The notes below the pieces were generated by a model. The model was not told where the DNA came from and searched no databases. It worked only from the letters and a program-made list of their open reading frames with translations. Both the position numbers and the translations under genes were made by a program. 50,938 nt of DNA from Actinomadura physcomitrii (GTDB lineage Bacteria; Actinomycetota; Actinomycetes; Streptosporangiales; Streptosporangiaceae): contig NZ_WBMS02000062.1 in the NCBI RefSeq assembly GCF_008923205.2, positions 1-50,938 of the forward strand, written 5' to 3'. Within the stretch, counting starts at the first letter, position 1, and each line of letters opens with the position of its first letter. Shown one piece after another: positions 24,720-33,540 of this stretch.

Positions 24720-25392
24720 GGTATCCGTAGCCCGTCTGGGTCACGATCAGGCCATCGCCCAGCTTGCGGCGCAACCTCGAGATGTGCTCGGCCAGTGTCC
24801 GGGAGACGCCTCGGCTTGTTCCCCACACGTGCAGCATGAGTTCCTCTTTGGAGACCGCCCGGCCGCGGTTCGTCGCCAAGAACTCCAGGACGGCGTACTC
24901 CATGGGGGCGAGGCGCACCAGTTCTCCGTCCTTGAACACCTGGCGTGCGGCGAGATCGATCTTCACGGGCGGGAGTTCCAGCAGGTCTCCACGCGGGCTT
25001 TCGGCCCGCTGGGAGGTGCCCCCTGCGGCGCGCCGCAGCACGGCCTCGATTCTCGCGAGCAACACTTCGGGCTCGAACGGCTTGGCGACATAGTCGTCCC
25101 CGCCGAGCCGCAGCCCGAGAGCCTGGTCGTGCACCTCGGTACGGGCCGTCAGCAGGATCACCGGTATGTCATTCCCTTCCTCGCGGAGCTGGAGGACGAG
25201 GGAGAGACCGTTGACATCCGGGAGGTTGACGTCCAGCAGGGCGATGTCGACATCCCCACGGCGCAGCACCTGGCGCGCCAGCTCTCCGTTGGGCACCGAC
25301 TCCACCAGGTGGTTGTGCTTTCGCAGAAGGCTTCGCACGACCTTCACCAGCCGTGGATCATCATCCACCACCAGTACCCGAGCCACGACCAC
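24676..25392 (-). CDS. OmpR/PhoB-type response regulator
   Basis: 238 residues from the GTG at 25392 (a second GTG lies six bases on). The receiver domain (1-120) has the acidic pair DDD at 10-12, the phospho-acceptor Asp in LLDVNLPDVNG, the Thr in LLTART and the Lys in AKPF. The winged-helix output domain (about 138-230) has the recognition wording SRTLAEHISRLRRKLG. It should be phosphorylated by a sensor kinase and bind DNA. The likely partner is the kinase at 25934-27967; the small receiver protein lies between them on the other strand. Confidence 0.93.
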   Translation of the reverse strand: MVVARVLVVDDDPRLVKVVRSLLRKHNHLVESVPNGELARQVLRRGDVDIALLDVNLPDVNGLSLVLQLREEGNDIPVILLTARTEVHDQALGLRLGGDDYVAKPFEPEVLLARIEAVLRRAAGGTSQRAESPRGDLLELPPVKIDLAARQVFKDGELVRLAPMEYAVLEFLATNRGRAVSKEELMLHVWGTSRGVSRTLAEHISRLRRKLGDGLIVTQTGYGYLIPARPDDSAATGR

Positions 25393-25563
25393 ATGTTATC
25401 TGCGCGGCCACAGTGATCGAAAGCCGAGTGGCAGAACGCGGGCGACTCCCGCTGGCTCCGTCCACCTCGGCTGACGGCTGAAGGCGGTGCGGGCAGCGCT
25501 GGTACGCTCCCTTGGGAGGTTTCCACCAGAACGGCAGCTTCTCCGGACGCAGAGGGCGAGAAC

Positions 25564-25920
25564 ATGCGGGTACTCATCGTTGAGGACTCCCGGGTTGGTC
25601 AGTTGCTCCACACCGTCCTGGAGCGCGACGGGCACGAGCCCGTCGTCGCCGAGAACGGCACGAACGGATGGTGCGAACTCACCGGCGCCACCCCGCCGCA
25701 GATGTTGATCCTGGACCGCATGCTTCCCGATATGGACGGCGCGGACCTGCTGACCCGGCTCCGCGGTGACGCCCGGACCGCTGCACTGCCCGTGCTCATG
25801 CTGACGGCGGCCGCTAGCACCTCTCGCGACCTCGACGACGGGACGCTGACCCGCGTTCTCGGCAAGCCTTTCGACCTCGTGGAACTGCGTCAGGTCCTTT
25901 CCGAACTCGCCGGCAACTGA
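25564..25920 (+). CDS. stand-alone response regulator receiver protein
   Basis: 118 residues from the ATG at 25564, behind GAGGGCGAG. It is a single receiver domain: EDS at 7-9, phospho-acceptor Asp in LILDRMLPDMDG, Thr in MLTAAAS and Lys in GKPF. There is no output domain, so it acts by protein-protein contact, like CheY or Spo0F. It is divergent from the OmpR-type regulator and convergent with the sensor kinase, 13 bases apart. It may be an intermediate or competitor for the kinase. Confidence 0.9.
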   Translation: MRVLIVEDSRVGQLLHTVLERDGHEPVVAENGTNGWCELTGATPPQMLILDRMLPDMDGADLLTRLRGDARTAALPVLMLTAAASTSRDLDDGTLTRVLGKPFDLVELRQVLSELAGN

Positions 25921-25933
25921 ACAACGATCACGA

Positions 25934-27967
25934 TCAGGTTCGGCAGTCCTCCGGATGGTCTCCTCCGCGGCATCCGTCCCCGGTCGCGAGCGGAAGCCGC
26001 AGGTCCACCTGGAGGCCGCCCGACGGCGCGTCGACCAGCTGGATCTCTCCACCCATGACTGCCATCATCACCTCGGCGATGTGCAGGCCCATACCCGACC
26101 CGGGCAGGTCCTGGGTGGCGGCCGATCGATAGTAGGGCTTGAGGACCAACCGGCGTTCGTCCTCGGGGATCCCGGGTCCTTCGTCCGCGATGGAGATCAC
26201 GCCGTGGTCGCCTTCCCTGTGCAGGGTCACGGTGATCTTGCCGTCGGGAGCGTACTTCTCCGCGTTGCCGAGCACCAAGAGCAGGCACTGGCGAAGCCGG
26301 ACGGGATCGCCATGCACGATCATTTTCGCCGGCGTGACGGTGGTCGTGCGGGCCGCCACCGACGGAAGGATCTGCAGCGTCCTCCGCAGCAGGGACGGCA
26401 GGTCGACGGGCTCCCTCGCCGCGGCCGGTCGGGCGGAGGGGTCCTCGCCGAGTATCAGGACGAGATCCGCGATGACGTGGTGCATGATCTCGACGGCGTC
26501 GGTGATGGCCGTCAGCGAGGCCGCCTCGGCCTCGTCGCTGACGACGGTGCCCAGCAGTTGGGCATGACCGCTGATGCTGGTGAGCGGACCGTGCAGCTCG
26601 TGGTGGACCGATGCCAGGAGAAGATGCCGCATGTACTCCAGTTGACGGATCGCGGACTTGTCCACGAACACTGCGGTGCGGAGTCCGGACGCGCGCACAT
26701 CGTCCGGGGTCGATGAGGAGATCTCGACCCAGAGCGAACGGCCGGTCGGCATGGTCAGCCGGGCGCTGCCGTTCACTCCGTTCACGAGGTCCAGCATCGA
26801 GCCGTCCTCGTCGGTCAGCGTGAACAGCTCCTCGGGCCTCCGCTGCAGGGCGTCGGCGGTGGGCGTGCCGGTCAGCCCGGCCATCGCAGCGTTCCAGACC
26901 ACCACACGGCCGGACGGCTCAAGGGCGAGGATGGCGACGTCGGAGTGATCGATGGCCGCACTGAGCCTGGAACGCTCGCTCTCGAGATCGTGGGCGGCCC
27001 AGACGTTGGCCCAGAAGGCGCCCAAGGCGCGGCCAGTGCTTGTCATCGCCCCGCCCAGGACGCCGGCGACCATCCAGCGTGCCAGATACGGTCCGGTCCG
27101 CCGGGTCCAGCCCAGCAGTAGGTATCCGGCGTCCCGTCCGTCAGGAGCAGAGAGCGGAACGTAGACGGCAGCGCGCCAGCCGGGCGGCAGGGTTTCACGC
27201 TTGAGGATCTGGGGCCGTTCCGGCCGGGAGGGCCGCGTGAACCCGAGGTCGTCGTCCGGCCTGCATTGGACGGTGCCGTGGGCGGATGCCTCGACCAGCA
27301 CGGTCCCGGACGGAAGAGTCGTGTGCATCCACAGCACGTCCGAGCCCAGGATGCGCCGAAGGTCGTCCACGAAGGGGACCAGATCCGCGACGGTGGTCCG
27401 CTGCACGGCGATCAGGTTGGGAAGCCTGAGCAGTTGCTGCGCGGTGCTGAGCGCGCTCTCGCGGGTCAGCAGGACACGGGTGTCCAGGTAGTGCGCGCTT
27501 CCGGGGATCAGAGCCAGCAGTCCCCATATCAGCTGCCCGCTTTGCAGTGCCTCAAGCACCAGAATGGCGAACGCGACGGCGAAGCCGGCTCTGGCGAGCC
27601 CCTCGCCGATCAATGCCGCCCGCACTGAGCGGCTGATGATGGCGTCGATCGCCATGGCGGCGACGGCGAGAACGCCGATCTGTGCGGTGGTCGGATCCAC
27701 GGAGGGGAGACCCGCGGAACTCACCATGATGTCGGCGATCAAGAGCGCGAGCATCGTATCGATGGCATCGAGGACGGACTGTCGCGGCGCTCTGCGGAGG
27801 ACCAGTGCCTTACCCAGCAGCACCATCCCGGCTCCGACCAGTACCACGACGGTGCCCTCGGCCAGGCAGAAACCCAGTGGGGCCGCGAAGGCCACGATCG
27901 AAGTCGTCGTCGAAGGGGGGCGTGTGAACCAGGTCCTGACCTGGGTCGCCGGCTGGGAGCGTCTCAT
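25934..27967 (-). CDS. membrane sensor histidine kinase with GAF-like and PAS domains
   Basis: About 677 residues from the ATG at 27967, chosen for the AGAGGG upstream; the frame stays open to 28168. Six or so TM helices occupy residues about 30-180. A GAF-like region (about 200-320) precedes a PAS domain (about 335-440; VAILALEPSGRVVVWNAAMAGLTG). The HisKA box follows (SVHHELHGPLTSISGHAQ), with the HATPase_c domain last (N-box LLLVLGNAEKYAPDG; DEGPGIP; GSGMGLHIAEVMM). All motifs needed for autophosphorylation are present. The nearby OmpR-type regulator (24676) and single receiver (25564) are the probable partners. Confidence 0.92.
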   Translation of the reverse strand: MRRSQPATQVRTWFTRPPSTTTSIVAFAAPLGFCLAEGTVVVLVGAGMVLLGKALVLRRAPRQSVLDAIDTMLALLIADIMVSSAGLPSVDPTTAQIGVLAVAAMAIDAIISRSVRAALIGEGLARAGFAVAFAILVLEALQSGQLIWGLLALIPGSAHYLDTRVLLTRESALSTAQQLLRLPNLIAVQRTTVADLVPFVDDLRRILGSDVLWMHTTLPSGTVLVEASAHGTVQCRPDDDLGFTRPSRPERPQILKRETLPPGWRAAVYVPLSAPDGRDAGYLLLGWTRRTGPYLARWMVAGVLGGAMTSTGRALGAFWANVWAAHDLESERSRLSAAIDHSDVAILALEPSGRVVVWNAAMAGLTGTPTADALQRRPEELFTLTDEDGSMLDLVNGVNGSARLTMPTGRSLWVEISSSTPDDVRASGLRTAVFVDKSAIRQLEYMRHLLLASVHHELHGPLTSISGHAQLLGTVVSDEAEAASLTAITDAVEIMHHVIADLVLILGEDPSARPAAAREPVDLPSLLRRTLQILPSVAARTTTVTPAKMIVHGDPVRLRQCLLLVLGNAEKYAPDGKITVTLHREGDHGVISIADEGPGIPEDERRLVLKPYYRSAATQDLPGSGMGLHIAEVMMAVMGGEIQLVDAPSGGLQVDLRLPLATGDGCRGGDHPEDCRT

Positions 27968-28628
27968 GGAGCCCTCTGTGGGATGAAACGTGACGGGCAC
28001 GTGTGCGGAGCCTGCAGCCATCTTCCTTCTTCTCGTGGTCTCCCGCATCCGCAGCCGGTCGTTCACCTGCCGTTCGTTGCGCGACGCCGGTTGAACCGGT
28101 GGTGCTGTGGACGGCCCCCGCACCCACAGAGGCATCACCTGTTCGCAGAGATTCGTCCGTCGTCGCACAGTTGGTCACGGCCCCGACCGTCCGGGTAACC
28201 ACCTCGACCGCAAGCACTGAGGCGCATCCGGCATCGAGAGGTCACACAAACTGGTGACGATCATCGGCGGCGTCAGGGGGCAGCGGTCTCCCTGGAGGCG
28301 TATGCCCTGGCGCGGCAGGTCAGGCTACCGTGATGCGGGTTCGGTGGTGGGTGCACGTTGGCGTTGGCGCGATAGCCCTCAGCTGGCGGTCGAGGCGGTC
28401 ATCCCGGCTGGCGCTCCCGACGAGACCATGCGTTCGGCGCCCATCGGCACGGTCCTGCTGGTCGCCGGCCTGCGCGCGCTGGGCGAGTCCTCGCAGCCCT
28501 AGCGCGCCGCTGATCGACGTCCCGGGAACGGTCCTGTACGTACTGGGAGTGGGGGGCGCTCACCTACGGGCTCCCAGTTCTTCGTCGACGTCCAGGGCAG
28601 CTCGATCCTGCGAGCTGAGGTACAGACC
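27968..28628. other. 661-base region without a convincing gene
   Basis: It contains the promoter side of the sensor kinase gene. Short plus-strand frames (for example one ending at 28502 with AVIPAGAPDETMRSAPIG) have some codon bias but no start signal, and look like remnants of disrupted genes next to the IS21 debris. No RNA gene or long repeat is seen. Confidence 0.35.
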
Positions 28629-29271
28629 TTGCTGCCGCCCTTGCGATGGTCATTGCCAGCCCGTTCGCGGACCGGTTTGCCGCCCGGTACGCCCGCTACC
28701 GCATCCGCTGCCACCTTGGCGGCTAAGCTCGTCAACGAACTCGTCGAGGCCCCCGACGACAAGCAACTCTCCAAGACAATCGCCCGCTACGGCCGCGTCG
28801 ACCTGCTCCGCCTCGACGACTAGGCTGTGCGCCACGAGGCGCTGAGAAAACCCAGCGGAAGGAGCGATCCGCCGCCGGTCATCGCAGTGACCGGTTGAAA
28901 CGAGAGGCAGGTCAAGCCTCGGGTCGGGGTCAGGCCGGGAGCACCTCTGAGAGCCGGACGGGCACGCCCGCTCGGCAGGCGGGGACGAGGAGACCGACAC
29001 CTGAAAGGGTGCACGGCGTCTCGTCCCCGACCTGACACATGGAGCTCGACAAACGCGGTGCCGACCTGCTCTTCCAGGTCCTCACCGAACGCGAGGAAAG
29101 AGCCAGCGCCGCCATCGTCTCCAACGAAAGCTTCGGCGGCTGGACAAGACCTTCACTGACCCCCGCCTCTGCGCCGCCATCGTCGCCCCGCTCACCTTCG
29201 GCGGCAACATCATCGAGACCAGCACCGACTCCTACCGCCTCGCCCAAACCCGCGCGAGCCAGCAAGCTTGA
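28629..29271 (+). pseudogene. istB: decayed IS21-family helper ATPase (istB) remnant
   Basis: Three pieces match IstB order. LAAKLVNELVEAPDDKQLSK and ARYGRVDLLRLDD lie before 28820. MELDKRGADLLFQVLTERE and SNESFGGW follow from 29039. In another frame come KTFTDPRLCAAIV and LTFGGNIIETSTDSYRLAQT, to the TGA at 29269-29271. The P-loop region before the first piece is scrambled (TGLPPGTPATAS), about 215 bases interrupt the gene after LRLDD, and a frameshift follows SFGGW. No istA or element ends were found. It marks an old transposon insertion next to the glycosidase gene. Confidence 0.85.
28821..29035. other. about 215-base insertion inside the istB remnant
   Basis: This segment separates two halves of istB that are adjacent in the intact family (RLDE...YMELDKRG). 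It carries no convincing ORF. Near its right end, CGGGGACGAG (28980-28989) and CTCGTCCCCG (29020-29029) form a perfect 10-bp stem with a 30-base loop. No clear terminal repeats or target duplication are seen, so its origin is uncertain. Confidence 0.45.
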
Positions 29272-29280
29272 CCAGCGGCC

Positions 29281-29340
29281 ATGCCCGCCATCAGCCTCGA
29301 CACCGCCGACGCCATCGAACTCGCCGAGCTCCTGCAGTTC
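29281..29340 (+). pseudogene. truncated N-terminus of a small conserved ORF downstream of istB
   Basis: The frame from the ATG at 29281 reads MPAISLDTADAIELAELLQF. It resembles the start of a small helical actinobacterial protein family that normally continues with LSDWL-type wording. Here it breaks off into unrelated residues near 29340, just before the end of the convergent glycosidase gene. Confidence 0.4.
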
Positions 29341-29367
29341 ACGCCGCCTTCGCCCTTGAGGGGTGGT

Positions 29368-30393
29368 TCAACGCGGGACGGCCACCAGGGCCATCGGCAG
29401 GGCCCAGCCCCGGTAGTCGAACAGTGGCCGCAGCAACTGAAGGTGGTCGCCGTGCACGGCCATCTCGTAGCGCCCGCAGAAGTCCCGTTGGTATCCGCTG
29501 GCCGATACCTTCTGGCAGGCGACCGGCCCGCCGTCAAGGTTCAGGGCGAGGCGCAGGTCGAGCTCGGTGCGGGGGAGGAACGCGGCGAGCGAGGGCAGGG
29601 AGAAATAGGCGTCACGGGTGGTGCCGACGATGATCCGCCCAGCGCGGTCCTGACCGAGGAAGCTGCGGTTGGCCAGCCACCGCTCGTCTTCGCCGGCGGT
29701 CCGGCCGCGCCCGTCGGCTCCCAGCAGCATCGGATAGGACACCATCGCCTGGCTCGCGCCGTCGGTGACCTGCCGCCAGTCGAGGCCGGCAAGGTCCACC
29801 AAGCGGGCGCTGCCCGAGCCACCGGGCCCGTCGGCCAGGAACGCCCCGTGCGTGGCCTGGTACGACGCAGGGCCGAGTCGGCGGCCGTCGCTGATCACGG
29901 GGGTGTCCGGCGTCCCGTCGTGGCCATAGTAGCTGCCGTTGACGACCAGCGACGCCCCGGTAGCCGCCATCCAGTCGCCGACGTCCCGGTCGCCGGCCGG
30001 GCGGTTGAGAACCCGGAACCGGTAGCGGGCCGGGTCGATCCGGCTGAGCAACAAGGCGTCCACGGGTTGCCCGCCCACCCGGACGGGCAACTCGGCGACT
30101 TCCAACCCCGCCGCCACCTGGCGCCAACGCACCGGTTCGGCCGGGTCGGGCGTGCGCTGCCCGGCCAGCGACAGCCGGATCCCTGGGGACAACCGAGAAT
30201 CGTCCGGGGATACGTCGACCCAGGTGCTGGCGCCGCGGCGCAGCATCACATTCACGCCGTACCAGCCGCCGGCCGTCCCGTACGCCACCGCCACCGCCAC
30301 CGCCGCCACCAGGACGGGAGCTAGGGACAGCGCCACGAGCCACCGCCATCGCCGTGACCACTGCAATGGCTGCAGGATTCTGATCCAGGTCAT
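29368..30393 (-). CDS. phosphodiester glycosidase (NAGPA/DUF2233-like) family protein, membrane-anchored
   Basis: 341 residues. One TM helix near residues 18-40 (LVALSLAPVLVAAVAVAVAY) anchors an extracellular domain. The family signature is present: SLVVNGSYYG (about 148-157), THGAFLADG (about 181), and RLALNLDGGPVACQ (about 281-294) with the conserved NLDGG. The family is typified by mammalian uncovering enzyme, which removes GlcNAc from a phosphodiester; bacterial members are thought to act on exopolysaccharide or teichoic-acid-like phosphodiesters. It lies immediately downstream of the secretion locus but is separated from the coupling ATPase gene by 600 bases, so membership is doubtful. 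Confidence 0.85.
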   Translation of the reverse strand: MTWIRILQPLQWSRRWRWLVALSLAPVLVAAVAVAVAYGTAGGWYGVNVMLRRGASTWVDVSPDDSRLSPGIRLSLAGQRTPDPAEPVRWRQVAAGLEVAELPVRVGGQPVDALLLSRIDPARYRFRVLNRPAGDRDVGDWMAATGASLVVNGSYYGHDGTPDTPVISDGRRLGPASYQATHGAFLADGPGGSGSARLVDLAGLDWRQVTDGASQAMVSYPMLLGADGRGRTAGEDERWLANRSFLGQDRAGRIIVGTTRDAYFSLPSLAAFLPRTELDLRLALNLDGGPVACQKVSASGYQRDFCGRYEMAVHGDHLQLLRPLFDYRGWALPMALVAVPR

Positions 30394-30995
30394 GCAGGTT
30401 ATGATGCTTTACCTTCACGGCCGGTTCGGTGACTCATTTCACCCGTATGGACGGACACCTATCACGGCGTGATCGCGATGTGAGTGTCCGGCGGGGTGGC
30501 ACGAAGAAGCCCTGTTAGACGGGGTCGATTACGGCACCCAAGCGCGGTCAAAACTCACGAACAAGTGCGGTCAGTTCCCCCGAACAAAACCACGGGAGCG
30601 ATCACGAAATCTAACGGACACGGCTGAATAAGCCAGAGGCTGCGGCCGGTGTGCGGGCAGAGGTCGGCGGCTGCGGGGCTTCGGGCCGGGGCGGTGCGGC
30701 GGTCGGCCAGCGGTCCTGAGGTGACCTCGCCGACGAGCCATGGAGGCAGCCGCCGGGTGGTGCCGGCGGCCAGACGCCCAACCGGTAAAGGAGCGTAGCG
30801 CCGAGCGGCGTTGGTTCCAGGCGCGGGCCGCCGCATCCTCCGGCCGTCAGAGCTGACGGTGTCGGTATCCAGGCCGCGGCAGGCCTGAGTCCTCGGCTGC
30901 TTTGCCGAAGGAACTGCCGTTCGGATGCTGCTGCCGGTTCAGCCGGAGCAGCGCAGAACGCCGCGGTAGCGGCCTGAACAACGACATCGCTCGTG
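30394..30995. other. 602-base intergenic region between the glycosidase gene and the secretion locus
   Basis: A minus-strand frame at 30555-30836 is low in codon bias and without a start signal, so it is not called. Apart from the nested inverted repeat described separately, I see no gene, RNA or terminator with a clear stem. Confidence 0.4.
30452..30490. promoter_or_regulatory. nested inverted repeat upstream of the glycosidase gene
   Basis: CGGACAC (30452-30458) pairs with GTGTCCG (30484-30490). Inside it, ATCACGGCGTGAT (30461-30473) is a 13-bp perfect palindrome. The site is 60-100 bases upstream of the glycosidase start, a position suited to an operator or a transcript hairpin. Confidence 0.45.
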
Positions 30996-32858
30996 TCACA
31001 AGGAGGGCCAGGGATCCTCGTCGTCTGTGGTGGTCAGCAGGGGAGCGGTCTCGGCGTTCGGGGTGACCGTGGGAACGGTGTCAACGTTCGGCGTGGCCGG
31101 GGCGGGGGAACTCGGCGTTTGGCCGGCGGCCTGCATCCGGATCAGTTCCTCGACGGCCTGCTTGCCCGCCGCGATCTGGTCCCGGTCCTTCCGCTTCCAC
31201 CACGGCGTGAGCCACATCTCGACGGGACGGGCCGTGCCCGCGACGAGGGCCGCGCGGCCGAAGGGCATGGTCCGGATCTCCTCGGGGCGCAGCGCGGGCT
31301 CCCCGTGCTGCTTGCCGACGAGATCGGAGAGCTCCGCCAGGTCCTTTGCGGTACCGGTGCCGCCTGAGATGACCCGGAAGGTGGCATTGTCCCACAGACG
31401 TGCGGCGCCCTCCGTCCCCCACTTGGCCCGCGCGTCCGCAAGCGACGTCAGATAGGCGTGGATGGTGATGCCGTAACCGCCGGACTCTCCCATGTACGTG
31501 GGGAGGCCCCCGATGGGGCAGATGTCGGTCACCTGGTTCAACTCGAAGGTGAGCGGCGGGTCGAGGCGGCTGGTCGGGTTCTTCATCGCCGCACCGCGTG
31601 CCGACCTGAAGAACTGTTCGACGATCGTGGTGACGATCGGGGCGATCCCTCCGTGGTCGATCTGCTGCTTGCTGACGAAGTACAGGGTGTTGCGGCCCTT
31701 GAGGAACTCCTTGTAATTGAACTCCTCACCGGGGGACGGAGAGAGGTCGTCGAGGATGTCGCCGATCGAGAAGCAACTCATCACCTGCATCACCCCGGAC
31801 CAGAGGCGCTCGTCCCGCCGGTTGAACTCCAGTTGCGCCGAATATCCTGGGGCGACCCTGCCGTCGCGTTCGCCCTGACGCAGGATGTCCATCGCCTCGT
31901 CCGTGTTCGCCTCGTAAACCCAGCGCACCACCTCGCGAATGGTGAGGCCGCCGATCGCGCCCGCGTGCAACAGGCAGCGGATGACCGTGATCACACCGCC
32001 GAGCCCCTGGGCCCCCTCTCTCGCCATATCGAGGCCGCTGGTGGCGACGAGCGTGCCGGACCTGACCGCGGCGACGTTGGTGTCCTCGCATCCGTCCAAA
32101 AAGTTCCAGCGCATCCGATGCGGCCACGCCGTCCAGTTGAACGGATCGAAGACGTGCACCTCGCCGTACTGCGCCCGCACCATGGCGGTGTTGACGAACG
32201 TCTCCCGCCGACTGGAGGTGACGATGCAGGGACCAGGGGCGTCGATTGTGAAAGGCGTGACGAAGTGCACGTCCTTCCCCTGCCGCGGTGCCGCGACCAC
32301 GATCATCATGTCTTCAAGGGACGTGTACAGCTTCCGCCGGGACCTGATGTCCCGCCCGATATAGAAACCGACTTCCTCGGGCTTCACTTCCCGCAAAGGC
32401 CGGCTCTGGAAGGACGGCCGGACTTGATACGCCTTGCTAAGCACGGTTCGGGCGCTGAGTAGTTTGCGGACCTCCCACCCGGACGCGAACCCAAGCCGCA
32501 GCCGCCGAACCGGCCGCCGCCGCCGCACATTCAGAACCAGCCGAATGCCGAAGTAGAGCCCTCCCGCAAGGGCTACGAGGAACACGAACAACAAAACGAA
32601 GAATACTGAGGCGGGCCCCACCGCACCCGCCGCCCCGGTCGGCCACGCCGCCCGCGGATTACTGGGATTCCGCAAGAATCGAAACGCGATTTCCGCGAAG
32701 TCCGAGGGGTTCGAGTCCGGCCACCCGCCACCCGCGATCACCCCGGACACCTGCCCCGCCAGCCAGGTAAGGAATCCGCCCGCCAAGCCGAGCACACTGA
32801 CAAGAAGAGCCGCGCCGATGAAGACCGCATAAACCTCGTCGTCGTCGCTACTACTCAC
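30996..32858 (-). CDS. VirD4/TraG-like type IV secretion coupling ATPase
   Basis: 620 residues from the GTG at 32858, preceded by GAGGTAGGG. Two TM helices lie at about 11-38 and 84-108. The P-loop is APRQGKDVHF (about 190-199), the variant form seen in actinobacterial TraG/VirD4 proteins. The Walker B region (PLTFELNQVTDI) has ELN where DE is usual. A TraG C-terminal region with GESGGYGITIHAYLTSLADA and NATFRVISGGTG follows, then an acidic Pro/Thr tail. Coupling proteins bring substrates to the secretion channel at the membrane. It is the last gene of the locus on the minus strand. Confidence 0.9.
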   Translation of the reverse strand: MSSSDDDEVYAVFIGAALLVSVLGLAGGFLTWLAGQVSGVIAGGGWPDSNPSDFAEIAFRFLRNPSNPRAAWPTGAAGAVGPASVFFVLLFVFLVALAGGLYFGIRLVLNVRRRRPVRRLRLGFASGWEVRKLLSARTVLSKAYQVRPSFQSRPLREVKPEEVGFYIGRDIRSRRKLYTSLEDMMIVVAAPRQGKDVHFVTPFTIDAPGPCIVTSSRRETFVNTAMVRAQYGEVHVFDPFNWTAWPHRMRWNFLDGCEDTNVAAVRSGTLVATSGLDMAREGAQGLGGVITVIRCLLHAGAIGGLTIREVVRWVYEANTDEAMDILRQGERDGRVAPGYSAQLEFNRRDERLWSGVMQVMSCFSIGDILDDLSPSPGEEFNYKEFLKGRNTLYFVSKQQIDHGGIAPIVTTIVEQFFRSARGAAMKNPTSRLDPPLTFELNQVTDICPIGGLPTYMGESGGYGITIHAYLTSLADARAKWGTEGAARLWDNATFRVISGGTGTAKDLAELSDLVGKQHGEPALRPEEIRTMPFGRAALVAGTARPVEMWLTPWWKRKDRDQIAAGKQAVEELIRMQAAGQTPSSPAPATPNVDTVPTVTPNAETAPLLTTTDDEDPWPSL

Positions 32859-32906
32859 AAGAATCCCTACCTCGAAATGCGAGCCATTTTTTGGTTTTCG
32901 GGGAAG

Positions 32907-33539
32907 CTACATGGCGTCCTGGACGGTAATAGTTGAGACCTGCCAGGGACCGCTCTGGGCAGACCTGGCAAGAGTTACGTAGGCCACCTTCTTGGCAACC
33001 CTGCCCTTCCAGTGATCTCTCCCCGTAGGGAGTGTGGTCATCTCCCATTGGCGATAAGCGGCAGTCGGTCCGTCGGACGGCGCCCCGGCCTCCCGGACGA
33101 GCGGCCTAAGCCGTACCGAGAGGTAAACTCGGTGCCGCCGCCATTCATCTGGGACGTACTGCACAGGTTCCGCCTTGATTCTCGCCCAGAGGGCAGGGGT
33201 CAAGTACCGTGCCGCGCGTAGTCGCGCATCCCGCAATCCGGCGTCGGTGGAGCTGTCGACCGTGTACATGAGGATCAACGCCGCCCTTGACACCGCCGTC
33301 GCGTCCTTGAGATCGACCCGGCGCGGATCCGGCAACCCGCCGGGTATTCGAGGACTTCGTGATGGTGACGGTGAGACGCTGACCGTCGGAATAAGGCTCT
33401 TCACAACCGGATGAGATGGCCGCGCAGAGGCCTGCCCAGCCGATTTATGACCCTTCCCGCCACCACAGCCGGTTGCCAAGGCGGAAGCAGATATAACGCT
33501 GAATGCCAAGCAGATTCGCTTCGCCAAGACGCGGGTCAT
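32907..33539 (-). CDS. lipoprotein of the secretion locus, possibly VirB8/TcpC-like
   Basis: 210 residues from the ATG at 33539, one base after the stop of the wall hydrolase gene. A typical signal peptide ends in a lipobox (ALATGC). After a Ser/Pro linker (about 35-70) comes a domain of about 135 residues with helices (TAVSRAALILMYTVDSS, LRDARLRAARYLTPALWARI) and then beta strands (VYLSVRLRPLV, VAYVTLARS, WQVSTITVQ). Helices followed by a curved sheet are the plan of VirB8/TcpC NTF2-like channel subunits, an inference from secondary structure only. It is translationally close to both neighbours. Confidence 0.8.
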   Translation of the reverse strand: MTRVLAKRICLAFSVISASALATGCGGGKGHKSAGQASARPSHPVVKSLIPTVSVSPSPSRSPRIPGGLPDPRRVDLKDATAVSRAALILMYTVDSSTDAGLRDARLRAARYLTPALWARIKAEPVQYVPDEWRRHRVYLSVRLRPLVREAGAPSDGPTAAYRQWEMTTLPTGRDHWKGRVAKKVAYVTLARSAQSGPWQVSTITVQDAM

Positions 33540-33540
33540 C

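Noticed and set aside
30555..30836. 93-codon minus-strand frame
   Set aside because: Low codon bias, no ribosome binding site and no recognised domain; treated as intergenic.
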